From contig DATJOJ010000048.1 of assembly GCA_035507035.1 (NCBI GenBank), positions 62,001 to 126,000 on the forward strand: a DNA stretch of 64,000 nt, given 5' to 3'. This stretch comes from DATJOJ01 sp035507035. GTDB taxonomy: Bacteria; Acidobacteriota; Terriglobia; Terriglobales; Acidobacteriaceae. This document shows, one piece after another, positions 52,069-61,259 of this stretch. Position 1 is the stretch's first letter. Each line of letters begins with the position of its first letter. The notes beneath the pieces were generated by a model, which saw only the letters and a program-made list of their open reading frames with translations, was not told the origin of the DNA and searched no databases. The translations under genes were made by a program, and so were the position numbers.

Positions 52069-53937
52069 ATGCTCCCCTCTCGATCAAACAATGCTGATCA
52101 CATCCGTTCGGGCTACACGGTGACGAATTCGCTTCTGATCTTCAGTTTGGCCTGCCTGTCCTTACAAGGCGTATTTGGATTGGCGGTACCGCCGGGGAAT
52201 GAGACTCGTCATCCAGAATTCGCGGATTCAGCGCAATCGATCAAGTCCGTGTCGGATCGTCTCGCCGCCCAGAATGCCCTCTTCAAGGAGCAGTATGAGG
52301 AGGATCTCGCGTCTTCTCCGGAGAGCGAGACTGCCAGGGGAGACTACCGTGCTAACGCTATGCTGGATGACTACTCACTGGCAGCGAGCGTCAAACAAAA
52401 CGCGGTGGATCGAGCATATCGCGCGAAACTCGCGGCTATTTCCACAGAGGGATTTCCCGAGCAAGATCGTCTCTCCCACGATCTCCTGCTTCAGGTCTTA
52501 GACAATCGCATTGCGGACTACGAATTGAAAGATTATGAGATGCCGATTTCTCAAATGCAGGGCGTCCACAACAGCCTTGCCGATCTTCCGAACTCGGTAC
52601 CGCTTGATACGGTTAAGCATTATGAAGATTACATAGCGCGTCTCCACCAAATTCCCCATGCTTTCGAGCAAACGATAGCTGTCCTCCGCCAAGGAGAGAA
52701 AGATGGATTGATGCCGGTGAGGTTTCTGCTTGAGCAGATTCCGGCTCAGTGTGAAGGAACGATTGCGGAAAATCCATTCCTTGCTCCGACCAAGAAATTT
52801 CCCGCGTCCATTGCCGTGGAAGACCAGAAACGCCTGACGGAAGAGATCGTGCAAGTGGTGAACTCGGAAGTGCTACCTGCTTACCATCGCTTTGCGGAAT
52901 TCATCGCCAAGGACTACGCGCCGCATGGCCGGACCACAATTGGGTTGAGCAGCTTGCCGGACGGCACCCGCCGCTACCAGCAAGCCATTCGCGAGCAAAC
53001 CACCACGGACCTATCCCCGGCGGAGATTCATGCGCTCGGATTGCGAGAGGTCGAACGAATCAACAGTCTGCTTACCGAAGTTGCCCTCAAAGCGGGCTAC
53101 AAGGACCTGAACAGTTTCCGTACTGCTCTCAACAATGATCCGAAATACACTCCGAAATCCGCAGACCAGATCGTTGAGGATTTTCGCCACTACGTTGGCC
53201 AAATGCAGCCACGACTGCATGAACTCTTCGGAGTGTATCCGTCCACTCCGCTGACCGTGGAAGCTGCGCCTGCCTCCCAGCCTAACAATCCCACGCACTA
53301 TATTTTCGGCACCCCAGATGGCAGTCGGCCCGCGAGAGTAGTTGTAGCCACTTCCAACTACGCGCATCGCAAATTGTTCCCCGACGAAACGCAGGCTTAT
53401 CATGAGGGTATCCCCGGCCATCACCTGCAGATTTCGATCCAGCAACGGCTCACGGGCCTGCCAGAATTCCGTCTGCATGCTGTCAACAATGCATACGCCG
53501 AAGGGTGGGCAGTCTATGCGGAAGCGCTTGGAAAAGAAATCGGATTCCTTCAGGATCCTGCGTCAGATTATGGTCGGCTCAATTTGGAGTTGATGCGAGC
53601 GGTTCGCCTGGTCGTTGACACCGGCATTCACTCCGAGGGTTGGACCCGCGAGCAGGCAGTGGCGTACTTTCGCGAAAGCGGCGCGGCGGATGAACCTACG
53701 ATCCAGGCTGAAATTAACCGCTATATCGCATGGCCCGCTCAAGGCCTCAGCTACCAGATCGGCAAGCTCAAAATTCTCGATCTGCGCAAGCGCGCAAAGC
53801 AGCAGCTTGGTTCCCGCTTCGATATTCGGGCCTTTCACGACGAGATCCTCAGTGGGGGAAGCCTGCCGCTCGACATGCTGGAAGCCCGCGTCGATCATTG
53901 GATTGGAAGTCAGCTTCCGCAGGGCACGGTTCGATGA
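52069..53937 (+). CDS. Exported DUF885 protein, putative zinc metalloprotein
   Basis: A 622-residue protein with an N-terminal hydrophobic signal segment (SLLIFSLACLSLQGVFG). The DUF885 core contains QAYHEGIPGHHLQ, an HEGIPGHH motif that resembles HExxH metal sites, and YAEGWAVYAEALGKE. Members are suspected peptidases, but activity is not established. It starts 28 nt after the Rieske gene and could be read through from it; its function does not obviously fit that locus. Confidence 0.85.
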   Translation: MLPSRSNNADHIRSGYTVTNSLLIFSLACLSLQGVFGLAVPPGNETRHPEFADSAQSIKSVSDRLAAQNALFKEQYEEDLASSPESETARGDYRANAMLDDYSLAASVKQNAVDRAYRAKLAAISTEGFPEQDRLSHDLLLQVLDNRIADYELKDYEMPISQMQGVHNSLADLPNSVPLDTVKHYEDYIARLHQIPHAFEQTIAVLRQGEKDGLMPVRFLLEQIPAQCEGTIAENPFLAPTKKFPASIAVEDQKRLTEEIVQVVNSEVLPAYHRFAEFIAKDYAPHGRTTIGLSSLPDGTRRYQQAIREQTTTDLSPAEIHALGLREVERINSLLTEVALKAGYKDLNSFRTALNNDPKYTPKSADQIVEDFRHYVGQMQPRLHELFGVYPSTPLTVEAAPASQPNNPTHYIFGTPDGSRPARVVVATSNYAHRKLFPDETQAYHEGIPGHHLQISIQQRLTGLPEFRLHAVNNAYAEGWAVYAEALGKEIGFLQDPASDYGRLNLELMRAVRLVVDTGIHSEGWTREQAVAYFRESGAADEPTIQAEINRYIAWPAQGLSYQIGKLKILDLRKRAKQQLGSRFDIRAFHDEILSGGSLPLDMLEARVDHWIGSQLPQGTVR

Positions 53938-53956
53938 GCTATGGATGGTCATCTTT

Positions 53957-54000
53957 TCACCTTTCAATAACTCCCGCGTATTGTAAGTAAAAGTTCTGCT
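53957..54000 (-). pseudogene. Short decayed copy of the CocE-like gene 3' end
   Basis: About 44 bp, including TTTCAATAACTCCCGCGT and AAGTTCTGCTG, match bases 55340-55381 inside the CocE/S15-like gene, in the same orientation with small indels. The minus-strand reading gives QQNFY as in that protein, then degenerates. The copies flank the ankyrin gene. It looks like a remnant of a paralogue or a duplication scar. Confidence 0.55.
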
Positions 54001-54183
54001 GTTCCGTGCGATCCATCACCTCCAGGTTGCGCAGCGAATTGATCTCATCTATCCTATTCTTGGCCTTGCGAGAGGCCGTCGGTCCGCGTAAAGGGCACAG
54101 CCCACTCCCAGGCAATTTCAATCGAACCTAACTTCCAGCCCCAATTCACGCGGACAAACGGGCAATCAAGGAAGGAAGGTTTC

Positions 54184-55257
54184 ATGAGCCCAGATCCCAG
54201 TCGTCTCGCACGCACTGCTTCCCTTCCTCCACACGCGAATCTCGAACATCTGAAGAACGAGGCAAAGCAGCGCCTCAAGACCATGCGCTCGCAAAATCCC
54301 GGTGCGCGACTCTCCGAAGCGCAACTAAACGTCGCGCGCGGCTACGGCTTCGCAAGCTGGCGCAGGCTCAAGTCTTATGTTGATGCGCTGAAGGACGTCG
54401 GCCAGAAACTCGTTAACGCGGTGCACGCCGGCGATTTGGGGACAATTCGAGAGATTCTGGATCGCCATCCTGAACTAGTGAATGCGAGTACGGATCCGGA
54501 GAGTCCCTTGACCAAGACATGGGACGGCAAGCCAGCCCCAGCCGACGTATTCACCAGGCGATTAATCCATCTGGCGGTTATGGACGGGAAGGGCGATGCG
54601 CTGCGTTTGTTGATTGAGCGTGGCGCCGACATGAATGTCCGTGACGGTGGTGGGCGCCTACCTCTGCACGACTGCTTTGAACTTAGCCACGATGACCTCG
54701 CGAAAATACTGTTCGAGGCCGGTGCCGTAGCTGACATCTGCGCCGCGGCGGCGTTTGGAATGCATGAGCGTCTTCGAGAAATCCTCACCCAAGACCCGAG
54801 CCAGGCAAACGACTTGACCACGCGTAATTCTCCGCTGGGATGGGCAGTTTATGGCGCTCAACCAGTGTCAGCAACCATCCTGTTCGAGCATGGCGCGGTC
54901 GTCGATCGCTCGCCATTTGACTCATACGCCTGGGGACCAGCTGCAATGGTCGCATCCACTGCGGTCACGCCAGTTCTGCTGGGACACGGAGCCAATCCAA
55001 ACTGGCAGAACGAAGTGGGTGACACGGCCATGCATTGCGCCATCAAGAGCCGCATCGTTCTCGATCCCACGAAGTTCATACAGCTTCTTCTAAAGTCCGG
55101 TGCGGACGTGAGCATTCGAAATCACGAGGGACGAACCGCCTTAGATGAGGCTCTGCTTCAGCTAGATAAGACTGCAGAAAATTACTTTCCGGTGCGGCCA
55201 ATCGCCCAGAAGAAACTGGATCAGACCATCGAAATCCTGCGTTCGCGCCTAGCTTGA
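54184..55257 (+). CDS. Ankyrin-repeat protein
   Basis: A 357-residue cytoplasmic protein. Ankyrin units are visible from about residue 75, including LVNAVHAGDLGTIREILDRHPELV, read as LVNAVHAGDLG then REILDRHPE, as well as RLIHLAVMDGKGDALRLLIE with RGADMNVRD, and LLLKSGADVSIRNHEGRTALD. The N-terminal 70 residues (NLEHLKNEAKQRLKTMR, YGFASWRRLKSYVDAL) are a leader found with such proteins in soil bacteria. It is probably a protein-binding scaffold. It sits between the short remnant and the CocE gene. Confidence 0.85.
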   Translation: MSPDPSRLARTASLPPHANLEHLKNEAKQRLKTMRSQNPGARLSEAQLNVARGYGFASWRRLKSYVDALKDVGQKLVNAVHAGDLGTIREILDRHPELVNASTDPESPLTKTWDGKPAPADVFTRRLIHLAVMDGKGDALRLLIERGADMNVRDGGGRLPLHDCFELSHDDLAKILFEAGAVADICAAAAFGMHERLREILTQDPSQANDLTTRNSPLGWAVYGAQPVSATILFEHGAVVDRSPFDSYAWGPAAMVASTAVTPVLLGHGANPNWQNEVGDTAMHCAIKSRIVLDPTKFIQLLLKSGADVSIRNHEGRTALDEALLQLDKTAENYFPVRPIAQKKLDQTIEILRSRLA

Positions 55258-55279
55258 ATGTCCTGAAGCGCGGGCGAAA

Positions 55280-57400
55280 CTATTGATGGTCGCGGGGAAT
55301 GGTTTCCTGCCAAGTCTTCTGTTTGAGCATTTTCCCGTCTTTCAATAGCTCCCGCGTGTACTTGTAATAGAAGTTCTGCTGGTCGGTGGTGATCAGCAGA
55401 TGGCCCTGCCAGGTCAGCGTGCGACCCTTGAGTTCGAAGACGCTTTTCGCTTCTCCGTCCGTGGAGCTGGTTTCCGGATGATTATCGTTGACTTCGTACG
55501 TCAAACTCTCGTAGTCGGTTTCTTTGCCCCACGGATATTCCGCTCCGGCCATGCCATGCCAATAAGCAGTGGATTGTTGTGTCCGCAGATTGTGGGTCAT
55601 CGACCATGTGCCAGGGAGCATTTCACCGAAGCTGTGAATGTCCTGGCGTTCCTCGGAGGTTGCGGGTGGCTGGAAATCCAGCGCCGGCGTTCCATTCACT
55701 GGCACGATCGGAAGGACCAGACGTGCTCCATCGGAGCCGCCGAGTTGCAGAGTAGTTGTCATAGAGTATGGCGTAGGCAGAATCATTGGCCATAACGCAT
55801 TCGAAATCGCGATTCGAATTCGATGTCCACGCGGAAAGACCCAGGACGTAAGGTGAAGTTGGATATCAAGCGGATAAATCTGCCCCGGATTCAAATCTTT
55901 CGGATCGCTCATCGAATCACGCTGTGCGCCATTGATGCCGGCGCCGGTGATTTCGGTGACTTGACCATTGGGTGCGACGTCCGAAAGGCGAGCAAACCAA
56001 TCCGCCTGCGGCGCACTGGCCGAGGCACGCAGCAGAGCACGCGGTCGACCTAAGATTGCCAAATCCTCGGCTAATGGCGCCGAATCATAAACCAGACTAA
56101 AGCCGTCGATCGGGCGAACGTCATTGAGCAGTTCGCCCCACCAAAAACCTTGCTCCACCCCGATCGACGGAACGTATTTCAGGGAATGCGAATCCGGCTC
56201 ACCCGGATTTTGCGCCAAGGTGTGATTGCTCTGCAGAAAAAGTGTTTCATCTTTGGCTTCCGACGGCGGCCACGTGTCCTCGCGACGCCACTCGCCTTGG
56301 ATCGCTTTCAGACTGGGGTCTGGCGGATGCCAATGTTGCATGTAAATTACCAGCCGCGGGTCCTGCAGTACGCCGGTGTCGCGGCCCTTCAACCATTGAT
56401 CCCAGAAACGCACCGCCTCGTCACGCCATTCAATGAGTGGAGCGAAGTCGCAATCGTGTGGGAAAGTATGATTCCACGGGCCGACGATGGCTTTGATCGG
56501 TGCTTTGGTCTGCATCAGCATGTCGGGAATGTTGTCCCGATATCCGTCCCGCAACCCACCGATGAGAAAGCTGGGAATCGTGATTTCGCTATAAGGGCGA
56601 ACCGGGCTGCGCCAGAACTTCCCATCACGCTGATGTTTCAGATAAAGCAATGACCAGGGCGGCGCATCAAAACGCGGGCCGAGGACTTTTTCTTGCAGGG
56701 AGTAATCAGGAGCGCCGGTCATTCCTGGCGCCATGTCCATATTCAATTCAAATTCGTCGATGTGCACCATGCCGTCGATGTAGTGAATGTCGTCATTGAA
56801 TAATTCCGCGGTGGCATCGATGGCAAGAATGGCCTTGAGCTCAGGAGGATGCAGCATTGCCATCTGCAGTGAATTAAAGCCGCTCCATGAGATTCCCATC
56901 ATGCCAACATTACCGTTCGACCACGGCTGCGTGGCTAGCCAAGTAATGATTTGGAGTCCGTCCTGCTGCTCCTGTTCTGAGTATTCGCGATCAGTCGGAA
57001 CACCCTCGCTGTTGCCAAAACCGCGAATATCGACTCGCGCACAGACATAACCCCGGTGCGCAAAGTAGCTGTAGATTTCATAATCTTGCGCAGCCATCGC
57101 ATCGTCTTTCCGGTAGGGATGGTATTCAAGAATGGCAGGGAATTTTTCGCCGGCCTTGCCGCCGGTCGGTTGGTACAAAGTGACCGCCAGACGTATCCCA
57201 TCTTTCATCGGGATCCAGCCGTTCTCCATGCGGAACCCAAAACTCGGAGCGGACGGCGGCTCGACGGCAAAAACCGAACAAGCACTAAGTAAACCCCACG
57301 TAAGCAGAAGTCTTACCGTCAACCTTAGCCTCGGACCGGAGAATTGCCAGCGAATTCGGCGGCTACCTAGTATATGGCCAAAGCAAACAGAATCATTCAC
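55280..57400 (-). CDS. CocE/NonD-family exported hydrolase (S15 peptidase-like)
   Basis: A 706-residue protein with a signal or anchor segment (LLLTWGLLSACSVFAVE). The hydrolase domain has KFPAILEYHPYRKDD, CARVDIRGFGNSEG and nucleophile region GMMGISWSGFNSLQMA with Ser in GISWSG. His is in IVGPWNHTFPHD. The C-terminal jelly-roll (LTSWVFPRGHRIRIAISN) is typical of X-Pro dipeptidyl peptidases and cocaine-esterase-like enzymes. Substrate unknown. The C-terminus is followed by a partner remnant at 53957. Confidence 0.88.
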   Translation of the reverse strand: MNDSVCFGHILGSRRIRWQFSGPRLRLTVRLLLTWGLLSACSVFAVEPPSAPSFGFRMENGWIPMKDGIRLAVTLYQPTGGKAGEKFPAILEYHPYRKDDAMAAQDYEIYSYFAHRGYVCARVDIRGFGNSEGVPTDREYSEQEQQDGLQIITWLATQPWSNGNVGMMGISWSGFNSLQMAMLHPPELKAILAIDATAELFNDDIHYIDGMVHIDEFELNMDMAPGMTGAPDYSLQEKVLGPRFDAPPWSLLYLKHQRDGKFWRSPVRPYSEITIPSFLIGGLRDGYRDNIPDMLMQTKAPIKAIVGPWNHTFPHDCDFAPLIEWRDEAVRFWDQWLKGRDTGVLQDPRLVIYMQHWHPPDPSLKAIQGEWRREDTWPPSEAKDETLFLQSNHTLAQNPGEPDSHSLKYVPSIGVEQGFWWGELLNDVRPIDGFSLVYDSAPLAEDLAILGRPRALLRASASAPQADWFARLSDVAPNGQVTEITGAGINGAQRDSMSDPKDLNPGQIYPLDIQLHLTSWVFPRGHRIRIAISNALWPMILPTPYSMTTTLQLGGSDGARLVLPIVPVNGTPALDFQPPATSEERQDIHSFGEMLPGTWSMTHNLRTQQSTAYWHGMAGAEYPWGKETDYESLTYEVNDNHPETSSTDGEAKSVFELKGRTLTWQGHLLITTDQQNFYYKYTRELLKDGKMLKQKTWQETIPRDHQ

Positions 57401-57525
57401 CTAGCCTTTAATGAAGCGACCAATGGTCACACCTTCTGGTGATTTCGGTGCATAACTTGGCTGTCGAACATCACTGTCAGCCGCGAGCGGATCTCTTAAA
57501 TTTTAAGGTTGGTAAGGAGAGAATC

Positions 57526-58782
57526 GTGTCGACTGCCTGGAAATCCCGCTATGCCCAGCGCACGAAGAATTTGAAGAGTTCAGCCATCCGCGAACTGCTG
57601 AAAATCACGCAGAAGCCGGAAGTCATTTCTTTTGCCGGTGGCTTGCCCGCGCCGGATGTATTTCCGGTCGACCGCTTTCAAGAGGCGTGCCGGCGAGTCT
57701 TAGAAGTGAACGGCCACCAAGCTCTGCAGTATAGCGCCACTGAGGGCTACGAGCCGCTGCGCGAAATGATCGCCAGGCACACCTCGCGTTACGGGATCAA
57801 AGCCAAGACAGAAAATGTCCTCATCACCTCCGGCTCACAGCAGGCGCTCGATTTAATTGGAAAGCTCCTGATCAATCCGGGCGATCGAGTCCTGGTCGAA
57901 GCGCCAACTTACCTCGGGGCTTTACAAGCATTCAGCGTTTATGGCGCCGAGTACGTCAGCGTAGAGAGTGATCACGACGGCCTTCGCACTGAATTTCTCG
58001 AAGACCCATTGCGCCAGGGCCCGAAGTTTATGTACGTGCTGCCTAACTTCCAGAACCCCGGGGGAACTACGCTCTCGGAGGGACGGCGCCATCAGTTAGT
58101 ACTGCTGGCCGATAAGTATGGAATTCCGATCGTTGAAGACGACCCCTACGGCCAGCTTCGCTACGAAGGCGAGCATCTTCCACCACTGGTTGTCATCGAT
58201 CGAGAGAATCTGCGCCGTGATGACGGCTATTCTATCGGCAATGTTATTTATTTGAGCACCTTCTCTAAGACTCTCGCCCCAGGCTTGCGCTTGGGGTGGA
58301 TCGTCGCTCCACCGGATGTGATTGCGAAGCTCGTACAACTGAAACAGGGCGCGGACTTGCACACTTCCACTTTCGCCCAGATCGTCGCCTATGAAGTCGC
58401 CAAAGACAATTTTCTCGACGACCATGTGAAGCTGATCCGCAAGGTTTACCGCGAGCGCCGGGACGTCATGCTTGAAGCACTAAAAAAGCATTTTCCGCCC
58501 GAGGTCACGTGGACGCATCCTCAAGGAGGCCTGTTCCTGTGGGCAACGCTGCCCGAAGGTATGGATTGCCACAAACTCCTCGACGCGGCGCTGAAGGAAA
58601 ATGTCGCGTTTGTGCCGGGCGACTCCTTCTATGCCGGCAATGGTTTCGCGCAGGAAGGTAGCCGTCACATGCGCCTGAATTTCTCTTACGGCCAACCCGA
58701 GCAGATTCGCGAAGGTATTCGCCGCCTGTCCATGGCGATCAAGGCGCAGCTGCGCGAGCTGCGGGCAACTTACGCGGGATGA
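57526..58782 (+). CDS. PLP-dependent aminotransferase, LysN / 2-aminoadipate type
   Basis: The GTG at 57526 has AAGGAGAG immediately upstream and gives 418 residues; the ATG-like reading from 57439 lacks a ribosome site. Signatures are VISFAGGLPAPDVFP, LQYSATEGYEPLRE, PNFQNPGGTTLS, VEDDPYGQLRYEG and STFSKTLAPGLRLGW with the PLP Lys. The family is fold type I, group with 2-aminoadipate aminotransferase; it may act on branched or aromatic amino acids. No MocR DNA-binding domain is fused. Confidence 0.9.
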   Translation: MSTAWKSRYAQRTKNLKSSAIRELLKITQKPEVISFAGGLPAPDVFPVDRFQEACRRVLEVNGHQALQYSATEGYEPLREMIARHTSRYGIKAKTENVLITSGSQQALDLIGKLLINPGDRVLVEAPTYLGALQAFSVYGAEYVSVESDHDGLRTEFLEDPLRQGPKFMYVLPNFQNPGGTTLSEGRRHQLVLLADKYGIPIVEDDPYGQLRYEGEHLPPLVVIDRENLRRDDGYSIGNVIYLSTFSKTLAPGLRLGWIVAPPDVIAKLVQLKQGADLHTSTFAQIVAYEVAKDNFLDDHVKLIRKVYRERRDVMLEALKKHFPPEVTWTHPQGGLFLWATLPEGMDCHKLLDAALKENVAFVPGDSFYAGNGFAQEGSRHMRLNFSYGQPEQIREGIRRLSMAIKAQLRELRATYAG

Positions 58783-58803
58783 GCAATACCCTCCTTGGAT
58801 AAC

Positions 58804-58834
58804 GGGCCTGCTCCGTGCAACGCGGGGCAGGCCC
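58804..58834. other. Hairpin after the aminotransferase gene
   Basis: GGGCCTGC and GCAGGCCC form a perfect 8-bp stem with a 15-nt loop, 21 nt after the stop. No T-run follows, so it is a weak terminator candidate at most. Confidence 0.4.
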
Positions 58835-58968
58835 TTAGGGAAGAGACCAACGACTCCTGCCCGCAGGCTTCCCGCGTGCAAGGTCCTTCGTCATCTGTGC
58901 ATGACCGTTCCTGAATGTCTACACTGATATTTCCCCCAAAATCAGGCATCCCCATAAGTTACTGATTT

Positions 58969-59571
58969 TTAAGCCTTCCAGCGGAAAGCAGCGGGTTGGG
59001 GCAGGCCAACGTGGGCCAAAACGCGAAAAGCGAACTCGAGCGCCATGACATCTAATGTAGTCGGTCGATTGTAGAGCGCAGGGATCAGGGGAAAGATCGT
59101 CGCGCCAGCGTCAGCAGCTCGAAACATATTGCGAATATGGATCTTATTCAGAGGAGTCTCGCGGACGCACAGCACCAGAGGGCGTTTCTCCTTCAGGCAG
59201 ACATCCGCGGCCCGTTCAATCAGGTGAGAGCCGGTACCGTTGGCGATCCGTCCGAGCGTACCCACGCTGCAGGGGATAACCACCATGGCGTCAGCAGGAT
59301 ACGAACCACTCGCGACATTCGCTCCGATGTCCACATTACTTTGTTCATGAATTTTACGGCTCGAGGTGCCGATGATTTGACTGACGACCCGGCTGCGTCC
59401 GCGAAGATTGAGTTCTTGGGCCAGTACTCGAAGAGCGCTGTCGGAGGCGATGAAGTTCACAGTTTGAATTCGGCGGTCGCGCTCGACCGTCAACAACAGC
59501 TGTTTGAGGAACAAGGCGCCGCTGGCGCCCGTGGTCGCAACGGTCAGGTTTTGGGCTGGGTGGTTGGGCAA
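58969..59571 (-). CDS. ubiX: Flavin prenyltransferase UbiX
   Basis: A 200-residue protein with VATTGASGALFLKQLL near the N-terminus, FIASDSALRVL, MVVIPCSVGTLGRIANG and LCVRETPLNKIHIRNM. It makes prenylated FMN for UbiD-type decarboxylases. No ubiD gene is in view, though partners can be distant. It is divergent from the ChaN-like gene. Confidence 0.92.
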   Translation of the reverse strand: MPNHPAQNLTVATTGASGALFLKQLLLTVERDRRIQTVNFIASDSALRVLAQELNLRGRSRVVSQIIGTSSRKIHEQSNVDIGANVASGSYPADAMVVIPCSVGTLGRIANGTGSHLIERAADVCLKEKRPLVLCVRETPLNKIHIRNMFRAADAGATIFPLIPALYNRPTTLDVMALEFAFRVLAHVGLPQPAAFRWKA

Positions 59572-59633
59572 GGTTGCACCGAGTCCTGAGCATAGGGAGG
59601 CAAGGCAGGCAAGTCAAGAACAGCTGAATTCCG

Positions 59634-61214
59634 ATGGCATCCACGAACACTCTCGGCTCGCGACGCAACGAAGCGCAGCTTCACGCGCTGGCCGGAGTGG
59701 AGCGCGAACTGCGCAGCTACGACTCCACCAGCCGGCGGAAGTACGTCCAGGACTTCAGTCACGCTTTCCAATCCTACGATTCCATCATTGATTCGCAGCA
59801 GCTCAACAGCATGCTTGACGCGTCCGACATCGTACTGATCGGCGATTATCACGCGTTGCCGGCCGCGCAACGCTATGCGGCATCTTTGCTCGAGCAACGC
59901 GCCTACGCCGCTAACCGTCCGCTGGTCCTCGGCATGGAGACCATTTTTGCCCGGCATCAACACATTCTCGATGGATGGTGGCGACGCGAGATTGACGAGC
60001 ACGAACTTCGCGAGCGCATTCGCTTCGACACGGATTGGGGCTACGACTGGGCACCTTTTTACGAACTGCTTGTGACCGCCCGCGAGCATGGCGACGCGAT
60101 CTACGGCCTTGATTGCATGCCGCGAGAAGATCTGCGCAAGATCGGCGCTCGCGATCGTCATGCTGTAGCCAAGATCGCCGAAATTCGTGAGCGGCATCCC
60201 GAAGCGGTTATCGTGGTTCTCTTTGGCGAGTCGCATTTTGCGCCAGCGCATATGCCGCGTCTTCTGCGACGGCGTTTGCCTGAAGAGCAAGTGCTAACCC
60301 TCCTACAAAATGTCGATGCACTCTATTGGCGTGCGACCGGGGAACGCCAGGATCGCGTTGAAGCGGTAAGGGTCAGCGACCATGTCGCCTGCGTTTTCAA
60401 TTCCACACCGCTGGAAAAATACGAGAGCTATCGCCTTTATTTGTCCCGCTGCTTGGGAGACGCCGGCCAACCGGACCTGGTGCCCACGATTTACAACCTC
60501 ATCGACAGCCTACTGTGTTTTCTGGGTATTAATCGCTATTCTCCGCACAACACGACTCAGCCAAAGTTCCTGGTTGACTTGCTGCCCGAAGTTTATAGCA
60601 GTTCGTCGGATGGGCGGCTGAGGCAATTACTTTCGCGAGCACAAGTCGAGCCGCAAAAGATTCTCGGCATGTTGCAGAAAGTTGAAGCTTGCGGCACGGT
60701 TTATCTGCCTTCCATTAACGTGATTTACGTTCGCGAGTTTCAGATGATGTACGCGGCAGAGGAAGCGGCACGATTTTTGCATCATGCTTGCCGCGGCTTA
60801 CCCTGGCGCAAAAATGGCCACAATCCGCCGGCGCTCGATCCCGGCGATCGCTTCTACGTTCGCAGCGTAGAACACGCGCTCGCCTATTTCGGATCGCGTG
60901 TGCTATATCCTGCGCGTGCAGCCGTGCGCAATCCGCAAGGCTCCACCTTCTCCGCGAAGTTCTGCCAACGATTCATGCGAGAGGCGTTGCGTGGAGACCG
61001 GGGCCAATTCGACTCGTTCGCGCAAAAGCTCGGTTATCGATTGGGCAGCGAGCTTTACGACGCTTACTTGCGTGGCAATGTGAGCCGCACTACTCTTCGC
61101 CAACTGTACCTCGCCCACATGGAAGCGCCCGGCAAAGGGTGGGCTGTTCTGGAAGAGATTCTGCACAAAGTTGCTTCCAGCCGCAAGAAACCCTGCAACT
61201 CGGTACGACACTGA
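59634..61214 (+). CDS. Large ChaN-like (DUF399) protein
   Basis: A 526-residue protein without a signal peptide. Residues 60-250 match the ChaN/DUF399 fold, with IVLIGDYHALPAAQ, LVLGMETIFARHQ and VLFGESHFAP. ChaN binds haem as a lipoprotein of roughly 290 residues; here an extra 270-residue C-terminal region with no recognised domain follows, and the lipobox is absent. Its Asp-x-His and Glu-Ser-His motifs could bind a metal or haem. The role is unknown. The LarB gene follows after 45 nt. Confidence 0.75.
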   Translation: MASTNTLGSRRNEAQLHALAGVERELRSYDSTSRRKYVQDFSHAFQSYDSIIDSQQLNSMLDASDIVLIGDYHALPAAQRYAASLLEQRAYAANRPLVLGMETIFARHQHILDGWWRREIDEHELRERIRFDTDWGYDWAPFYELLVTAREHGDAIYGLDCMPREDLRKIGARDRHAVAKIAEIRERHPEAVIVVLFGESHFAPAHMPRLLRRRLPEEQVLTLLQNVDALYWRATGERQDRVEAVRVSDHVACVFNSTPLEKYESYRLYLSRCLGDAGQPDLVPTIYNLIDSLLCFLGINRYSPHNTTQPKFLVDLLPEVYSSSSDGRLRQLLSRAQVEPQKILGMLQKVEACGTVYLPSINVIYVREFQMMYAAEEAARFLHHACRGLPWRKNGHNPPALDPGDRFYVRSVEHALAYFGSRVLYPARAAVRNPQGSTFSAKFCQRFMREALRGDRGQFDSFAQKLGYRLGSELYDAYLRGNVSRTTLRQLYLAHMEAPGKGWAVLEEILHKVASSRKKPCNSVRH

Positions 61215-61259
61215 GTTCACTCTGCAATGCTAATCTAGGGACTCACCTCGAGTTTCCAC

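Noticed and set aside
54054..54284. 76-residue minus-strand open frame upstream of the ankyrin gene
   Set aside because: No ribosome site or domain, and it overlaps the 5' end of the ankyrin gene whose ATG has a GGAAGG site.
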